Part shown: positions 3,501 through 6,013 of the stretch, one piece after another
Position numbering within the stretch: the stretch's first letter is position 1
Layout of the letters: each line of letters starts with the position of its first letter
From: CAZILN01 sp964540005
GTDB lineage: Bacteria > Bacteroidota > Bacteroidia > Bacteroidales > SM23-62
DNA length: 6,013 nucleotides
Direction: 5' to 3'
Assembly (NCBI GenBank): GCA_964540005.1
Contig: CAZILN010000101.1
Coordinates: forward strand, 1 to 6,013
Made by a program: the position numbers and the translations under genes
The notes under the pieces: model-generated
Seen by the model: only the letters and a program-made list of their open reading frames with translations
Databases searched by the model: none
Told to the model about the DNA's origin: nothing

Positions 3501-6013
3501 TCAAATTGTACCCTCTTTAATGATTCATATGCAAGATATCCTTCATTCAGTTCTTTTTCTGCATAGTTCAGTCCCCACCTGACCAGGTCGAAGAATCGGT
3601 GCCCTTCCATGGCCAGCTCAAGCTTGCGTTCGAAACGGACCGCTTCCCTGGCATATTGCTGGTCAGCAAACACGGGATATGGTTGTACTTCATAACTTGC
3701 AGCATCCGTACCTCCTTTTTGTACACGGGAAACGGCTGCTCGTGTTCTAACCTGGTTCACATAAACCAGTGACTGAGCCAGGTTATTCAGTTCAACCTCG
3801 CATTCGGCTGCCATGAGCAGCACATCGGCAAAACGCATTAAATTATGATTAAGTGCACTGCCTGGTGCCCAGCCATTGACAGGACCAACCCGGCCTTCCA
3901 CTAAAGTATCTGCTGCCCTGTATACGTTTTTAATGGGGGAATAGGGTCCGCCGTATGCCTGGTCCCTGATCCAGTCATTGCCGGGATGAATACCCCAGTC
4001 CATGTATGGGATCCCCCGCCGGCCCGCCGTCCAGTCCAAACGCGGATCGAGGGGAATTAAAGAATCCGGGAAAAAGGGATCTGTTGAAAGAAGTCCTTCA
4101 TCACTTAGCAGGTCAACATCATTAAAGGGAAAGGTCTCGTGATTGGGGTCAAATAAGGGCAGTCCGGATGCATCGACCTTGAACGAGTTCACCAGGCTCT
4201 GGGAAGGCTGGAAAAACCCGCAGCATCCTCCCGGACCATCACCGTATGGATATGCCAGGCTGTATCCAGGGTTTGCCTTCATGTTGATAAGCATAACTGA
4301 TTCAACTTCGGAAGTATCCACCTCGTGCTGCTGTGCAAATACGGATTCCGAGCTGTTATTATGCAGAATGCTAAAATTATCATCAAAATTACTGAGCAGG
4401 GCATAGCTGTCCCCGCTGGTTGTTTTACCGTTGGCGATCACATCGTTGAACACTACCAGGGCTTCTGCATATTTCTGCTGGTACAGCAAGAGCTTGGCAT
4501 AAAAAGCCTTTGCTGCCCAGACGTTGACCCGGTCCGGAGTTGCTGACACTTCAGGAAGCGTGCCAATGGCATTCAGGAAATCGTTTTCCACCTGGCTCCA
4601 GATGTGGGTATCTGCTGATACTGGTTCACCATACAGCTTGTTCCAGTTGGTCTCATCGATCCAGGGAATTTCAGGTCCGAACACCTTGATCAGTTCAAAA
4701 TAGTAAAAAGCCCTTAAAAAACTGAGTTCGCCCAGAATGACATCCTTGACTGGATCAATAACCGGGAAGCTGTCACTCACTGCGATGATGGCATCATTGC
4801 ACCGCTGGACACCTTCATACATTGTATTCCATTTTGTACGCATATACCGATTATCAGGATTCAACTCATAGGCCTGGATCGGATTTATCTCAATCTGATC
4901 ACCTTCTTCGGTTCCCTTGTTAGCATCACCCCCGGCAATACTACCAAATACCCAGTTGTTAGGATTAGCCTCCCACAAATTTTGGGTTGGGATCAGTTCA
5001 TCATATGCCGCGTTAATAGATGATACCACGCTCCGTGTCGTGATCATTCGTTCATCGTAATAAATTGTATCATGTGGATATTCCACGAACGGACGCCAGT
5101 AATATGTGGTGTTCGGGTCCAGGTTGTCTATCTGAGTGTAAAATCCTCCAACCTCCGAACCATCAATATGAACGTTGTCGGCCAGCGTGGGTTCAGGATG
5201 CACAGCCCAGCAGATCCCGTGCGCGACCATCGGGGTACAACCATCGGCGGTAATATCACGTAAATATGAAAAAGCAGTCGCATGGAACGGCCCATCAGAA
5301 GTGCTCTCGATAAATCCCTCCTCCCCTTCTCTGGTAGTGAAATTCCCAGGATTATTGTCCGCCGTTCTAACCAGGTATTTCTCAACCCCTGCACCGCCAT
5401 TATATTCAATCGCCATTACACGGTATGTTGTGCCGGGTTCCAGTCCGGTTACCTGCACCCAATTATCCGGACCATTATAAACGCAATACCATCCTGAATT
5501 CTCAATCTGGCTTCCCTCGCCATATTTCGAATTGCCGGTATAGCTAATACTATCCCTGGGACAGGCAATTCCGGTACTGCCTTTCTTCATAAACACGACA
5601 ACTGAATCCCCGGTACCCCTTGCCCAGTTCACCTCTACCAGGTCGGGCTGAATGAACCCAAATCCCAGGCAGCATACCTGAATACCCGGATAACCCGTTT
5701 GATAACTGAACAAGGTGCCACCTGAACCGGGCCCGCCGACCGTCGTTGTTCCGAGAAGCAGAGAGCTCCAGGGAACAAGGGTAGTTACCGGTTGATAACC
5801 GCTGCCCGTACTGAAATTAAACAGCACCTGGTACCCCGGCCTGTCCTTGTACATGGTAAAAAGTACACCCTTGTCATAGGCTCCCCCGGAATATGTTGTC
5901 CCGTAAAGCCTGTTGGCCACCACACATAAATTGCCCCTTGGGGAATTACCGTTGAGCCCATCAAAACTGATAACCACTTCATACTCCTCCCCTGTCGTAT
6001 CGGTCCTGAACAC
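548..6013 (-). CDS. Giant multidomain T9SS-secreted surface protein with embedded SusD/RagB domain (5'-partial)
   Basis: The frame is open for 1821 residues and ends at a TAG (548-550). The N-terminus lies beyond the right edge: the first visible codon, GTG, aligns with the internal Val/Leu-Phe of a GloVer repeat, so it is probably not the start. Modules in order (visible residues): GloVer-like repeats 1-105; FN3-like 110-227 and 228-327; SusD/RagB about 333-852; Big-like 853-933; three 146-residue SprB+Ig units 936-1373; Ig/PKD-like 1374-1606; CUB-like 1607-1720; T9SS type A sorting domain 1742-1821. No transmembrane segment or lipobox is visible. Known biology: the C-terminal domain targets proteins to the T9SS translocon and is usually cleaved or linked to anionic LPS. 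Inference: a surface or secreted binding protein, perhaps for a glycan or another surface. The mix of nutrient-uptake (SusD) and adhesin-like modules is odd, and the ligand is unknown. No partner gene is visible. Domain calls rest on motif recognition by eye. Confidence 0.93.
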   Translation of the reverse strand: MFRTDTTGEEYEVVISFDGLNGNSPRGNLCVVANRLYGTTYSGGAYDKGVLFTMYKDRPGYQVLFNFSTGSGYQPVTTLVPWSSLLLGTTTVGGPGSGGTLFSYQTGYPGIQVCCLGFGFIQPDLVEVNWARGTGDSVVVFMKKGSTGIACPRDSISYTGNSKYGEGSQIENSGWYCVYNGPDNWVQVTGLEPGTTYRVMAIEYNGGAGVEKYLVRTADNNPGNFTTREGEEGFIESTSDGPFHATAFSYLRDITADGCTPMVAHGICWAVHPEPTLADNVHIDGSEVGGFYTQIDNLDPNTTYYWRPFVEYPHDTIYYDERMITTRSVVSSINAAYDELIPTQNLWEANPNNWVFGSIAGGDANKGTEEGDQIEINPIQAYELNPDNRYMRTKWNTMYEGVQRCNDAIIAVSDSFPVIDPVKDVILGELSFLRAFYYFELIKVFGPEIPWIDETNWNKLYGEPVSADTHIWSQVENDFLNAIGTLPEVSATPDRVNVWAAKAFYAKLLLYQQKYAEALVVFNDVIANGKTTSGDSYALLSNFDDNFSILHNNSSESVFAQQHEVDTSEVESVMLINMKANPGYSLAYPYGDGPGGCCGFFQPSQSLVNSFKVDASGLPLFDPNHETFPFNDVDLLSDEGLLSTDPFFPDSLIPLDPRLDWTAGRRGIPYMDWGIHPGNDWIRDQAYGGPYSPIKNVYRAADTLVEGRVGPVNGWAPGSALNHNLMRFADVLLMAAECEVELNNLAQSLVYVNQVRTRAAVSRVQKGGTDAASYEVQPYPVFADQQYAREAVRFERKLELAMEGHRFFDLVRWGLNYAEKELNEGYLAYESLKRVQFEGAVFDTCNLYFDIPAGVTFNLPRAKRLGDPPIRLKTASNSSLPVSYTTSDPGVVDIIGDSLYIIGLGEADVYLYQTLKEGCLDSMYDVKHITIYEMNTTLEVTNYDCETGSTGSIDLTVTGGTAPYEYSWSDGSADEDISGLYEGKYTVSIVDSNYCTITDTADIVLEGALPIDLADTAGFCKDDSTIITTPSGYDQYEWSTGATDTNQILVDTAGLYWLQVTDSLACAGTDTITVVQWSVIDIQSTITDYDCGTSSAGSIDLTVTGGTEPFSFLWSNDSTSEDLTGLTAGEYIVLVTDTKSCSLSDTLAIVNTGSIILGLADTAEFCQGDSIMLNGPIGYDHYEWSATAIDTYRVQVDTAGAVWVEVTNSLGCTGRDTIMVIELDEMEFNATIVSYDCETGTAGSIDLSVTSGTAPYSFQWSNDSSAEDLTGLYPGEYIVTVTDSKNCYKPDTIVIGTQGYLQTGLVDSVEFCDGESDIITAPAWYSDYEWSNGVLDTNRITVNKTVLITLMVADTLNCENETDTVFVIEHDIPAAPVAEDKTANYGTTVPDLTATGNNIRWYAQADSSYLGEGASYPTGETASGTYSYLVTQTLNNCVSLFTQVSLTIKDPLIPVEIPNTSICAGDTAIYQVDQETGHVYSWIVLGTGETVSTGASAYLSPGITTDYVYKDSITATNSLGIDTFRITVNPLPVISVKITTNPIYQGYNTSVALNPENEYIWNPPDDVEPIVLGVYNLSPEENTDYTVTGTTPDGCVADTVVSIFVFCDACKDSTYFYKYGQVDLGCSNRNYLNSSDCQWILYPSGATWIKLLFDTANFDIKTGDWIRVYEGTDAGGILKGTYNNGNIPVDTIKTGSEMFLHFHSDAITSGTGFIANYWSNGNLEPPCDTCNTGIEGIMQDDISIYPNPNSGTFTLEILRANFNEAELGIYSTLGQKVLNKGIHTVNGTVYEIIDLGDVPDGIYYLRLITNNYIYTKTIILE
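551..790 (-). other. T9SS type A C-terminal sorting domain
   Basis: Residues 1742-1821 carry I-S-I-Y-P-N-P-N-S-G-T-F-T-L (1742-1755), A-E-L-G-I-Y-S-T-L-G-Q-K-V (1765-1777), I-D-L-G-D-V-P-D-G-I-Y-Y-L-R-L (1793-1807) and a terminal basic/hydrophobic strand T-K-T-I-I-L-E. This is the canonical Por-secretion signal, recognised by the T9SS in Bacteroidota and normally removed by the PorU sortase. It sits at the true C-terminus, followed directly by TAG, so the 3' end of the gene is intact. Confidence 0.95.
854..1195 (-). other. CUB-like domain next to the sorting signal
   Basis: Residues about 1607-1720 show the CUB pattern: a Cys near the start (1610), Y-G-Q-V, then Y-L-N-S-S-D-C-Q-W-I (1631-1640), I-K-L-L-F (1649-1653), F-D-I-K-T-G-D-W-I-R-V-Y-E-G (1658-1671) and H-F-H-S-D (1701-1705) with G-F-I-A-N-Y near the end. 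Cys1610 and Cys1637 have the spacing of the first CUB disulfide; the second pair of classical four-Cys CUB domains is missing. D1664 and D1705 sit where calcium-binding CUB domains keep acidic residues. CUB domains mediate protein or glycan binding, mostly in animals, but also occur in bacterial secreted proteins. Binding activity here is inference. Confidence 0.75.
1196..1660 (-). other. Two further PKD/Ig-like modules
   Basis: Residues 1452-1529 (I-C-A-G-D-T-A-I-Y, Y-S-W-I-V-L-G-T-G at 1480-1488, I-T-V-N-P at the end) look PKD/Ig-like. Residues 1530-1606 (P-I-Y-Q-G-Y-N-T-S-V-A-L, E-Y-I-W-N-P-P, L-S-P-E-E-N-T-D-Y-T-V-T-G-T, D-G-C) match the Ig-like spacer module often placed near the C-terminus of T9SS substrates. 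No binding or catalytic residues are recognisable in either. Confidence 0.55.
1670..1894 (-). other. Ig-like module with WYA...TQT pattern
   Basis: Residues 1374-1448 follow the 'P..P.a.d.t..yG...p.LtAtG..irWYa......l..G..y.tg...sGtY.Y.vTQT.n.C.S' pattern common in large Bacteroidota surface proteins. Landmarks are A-N-Y-G-T-T-V-P-D-L-T-A-T-G (1383-1396), I-R-W-Y-A (1399-1403) and Y-L-V-T-Q-T-L-N-N-C (1428-1437). It is probably a structural spacer. Confidence 0.6.
1895..2332 (-). repeat. SprB-like + Ig-like unit 3 of 3 (146 residues)
   Basis: Residues 1228-1373 form the third unit in the same register. The SprB-like half has Y-D-C-E-T-G-T-A, G-S-I-D-L-S-V-T-S-G-T-A-P-Y (1243-1256), W-S-N-D-S-S-A-E-D-L and Y-I-V-T-V-T-D-S. 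The Ig-like half has F-C-D-G-E-S, Y-E-W-S-N-G (1328-1333), and a more diverged last strand, L-M-V-A-D-T. Cysteines are at 1237, 1287, 1312 and 1358. Confidence 0.83.
2333..2770 (-). repeat. SprB-like + Ig-like unit 2 of 3 (146 residues)
   Basis: Residues 1082-1227 repeat unit 1 without any length change. The SprB-like half carries Y-D-C-G, G-S-I-D-L-T-V-T-G-G-T-E-P-F (1097-1110), L-W-S-N-D-S and Y-I-V-L-V-T-D. The Ig-like half carries F-C-Q-G-D-S, Y-E-W-S (1182-1185) and W-V-E-V-T-N-S. Cysteines 1091, 1141, 1166 and 1212 lie exactly 146 residues after their counterparts. The shared 14-mer lies at window 2703-2716. Confidence 0.85.
2771..3208 (-). repeat. SprB-like + Ig-like unit 1 of 3 (146 residues)
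   Basis: Residues 936-1081. The first half is a SprB-like repeat: Y-D-C-E-T-G, G-S-I-D-L-T-V-T-G-G-T-A-P-Y (951-964), W-S-D-G-S and Y-T-V-S-I-V-D. The second half is an Ig-like module: F-C-K-D-D-S, Y-E-W-S-T-G (1036-1041), W-L-Q-V-T-D-S. Cysteines are at 945, 995, 1020 and 1066. SprB repeats are known from the flavobacterial gliding adhesin SprB and many T9SS substrates. This unit shares 'gttactgtcaggtc' (window 3141-3154) with unit 2 at exactly 438 bp spacing. Confidence 0.85.
3215..3457 (-). other. Bacterial Ig-like (Big-type) module
   Basis: Residues about 853-933 read like the common 'tf..p..k.yGD.p..L.atasSgLPVsYtSsdp.va.i.g..l.i.g.G.a.v' module. Visible landmarks are V-T-F-N-L-P, L-G-D-P-P-I (865-870), S-L-P-V-S-Y-T-T-S-D-P (879-889) and I-I-G-L-G-E-A-D-V (901-909). 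This type of module usually acts as a rigid spacer in surface proteins. It begins immediately after the last SusD strand with no linker. Confidence 0.65.
3458..5017 (-). other. Embedded SusD/RagB-family domain without lipoprotein leader
   Basis: Residues about 333-852 look like a nearly full-length SusD domain of about 520 residues. Landmarks in order: first helix INAAYDEL (333-340); D-A-N-K-G (363-367), the usual 'dda.KG' position; helix with Y-E-G-V-Q-R-C-N-D-A-I (399-409); E-L-S-F-L-R-A-F-Y-Y-F (429-439) then V-F-G-P (444-447); TPR-like helices near 495-525; R-F-A-D-V-L-L-M-A-A-E (727-737); V-N-Q-V-R-T-R-A (752-759); and the signature F-E-R-K then EGHRFFDLVRWG (803-814). It ends at Y-F-D-I-P (848-852), equivalent to the usual terminal 'YFPIP'. 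The N-terminal lipobox and about 30-40 leader residues found in stand-alone SusD proteins are absent. Known role: SusD proteins capture glycans or peptides and deliver them to a SusC TonB-dependent channel at the outer membrane. Whether this embedded copy still pairs with a SusC cannot be told; none is in view. Confidence 0.9.
5033..5332 (-). other. Fibronectin-III-like module 2
   Basis: Residues 228-327 match the Bacteroidota module in which a 'dGG..v..rGvCW' segment (here A-H-G-I-C-W, 264-269) is followed by 'PT..D' (275-279) and then 'L-x-P-N-T-T-Y-Y-x-R' (298-307), ending in I-T-T (324-326). This last module before the SusD domain looks complete. The SusD helix begins within about ten residues of its final T-T, so the linker is very short. 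Confidence 0.65.
5333..5686 (-). other. Fibronectin-III-like module 1
   Basis: Residues 110-227 follow a pattern common in T9SS substrates: a W-x-R-G-x-G segment (130-135), a VVVF strand and K-x-G-S, then V-T-G-L-x-P-G-T-T-Y-R-V (188-199), an E-Y-N-G-G turn (203-207), and F-T-T at the end (225-227). The LxPGTTYxV signature is the typical FN3 F/G-strand region. It is probably a spacer or weak binding domain. Residues 114-115 are an adjacent Cys-Cys pair at the join with the GloVer repeats. Confidence 0.6.
5699..6013 (-). repeat. GloVer-like tandem repeats (50-residue period), cut by the window edge
   Basis: Residues 1-105 hold about two repeats of the pattern LYGTT..GG....G.LF followed by a short strand ending in F. 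The period is exactly 50 residues (150 bp): the LF/VF phenylalanines fall at residues 2, 52 and 102, and the GTT glycines at 38 and 88. This resembles the choice-of-anchor tandem repeat called GloVer, common in secreted Bacteroidota proteins and probably forming a beta-rich fold. The array clearly continues upstream of the window. Its function is unknown. Confidence 0.7.

Noticed and set aside
4143..4546. Plus-strand open frames opposite the SusD domain
   Set aside because: They are antisense to a well-recognised SusD sequence and have no family resemblance or start signals.
5128..5480. Overlapping open frames on both strands opposite or out of frame with the FN3-like modules
   Set aside because: Their compositions are low-complexity shadows of the real frame, which shows clear FN3 patterns here.
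6011..6013. GTG as the start codon of the giant gene
   Set aside because: It aligns with an internal Val/Leu position of a GloVer repeat and no signal peptide follows, so the gene continues beyond the window.

Overview
The window is almost entirely one very long minus-strand coding region. It runs from position 548 to the right-hand edge and is 5'-truncated there, with at least 1821 residues visible. About 0.55 kb of non-coding DNA lies to the left, downstream of its stop codon. The protein is built from modules typical of the phylum Bacteroidota: a C-terminal type A sorting domain of the type IX secretion system (T9SS), SprB-like repeats, Ig-like modules, GloVer-type repeats and a SusD/RagB domain. 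A member of Bacteroidota is therefore strongly suggested. I cannot name the genus.

Reading in the gene's direction (right to left), the visible modules are: tandem GloVer-like repeats with a 50-residue period (6013-5699); two fibronectin-III-like modules (about 5686-5033); an almost complete SusD/RagB domain lacking its usual lipoprotein leader (about 5017-3458); a bacterial Ig-like (Big) module (about 3457-3215); three tandem units of exactly 146 residues, each a SprB-like repeat plus an Ig-like module (3208-1895); three more Ig/PKD-like modules (1894-1196); a CUB-like domain bracketed by two C-D-x-C motifs (1195-824); and the T9SS sorting domain (790-551). The protein is predicted to cross the inner membrane by Sec, with its signal peptide outside the window. 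It would then cross the outer membrane by T9SS and end up on the cell surface or be released.

The standout feature is the SusD domain. SusD proteins are normally stand-alone outer-membrane lipoproteins that form the lid of a SusC TonB-dependent transporter. Here the domain sits inside a giant T9SS substrate among adhesin-like repeats, with no lipobox and no SusC gene in view. Both joins fall at domain boundaries and stay in frame. That favours a genuine fusion, but an assembly join cannot be excluded from sequence alone.

The left 547 bases are AT-rich and hold no gene I can support. They contain two strong hairpins (472-500 and 401-437) and a weaker one (362-384) just past the stop codon, and a 9-bp inverted repeat with a following T-run at the extreme left edge (1-70).
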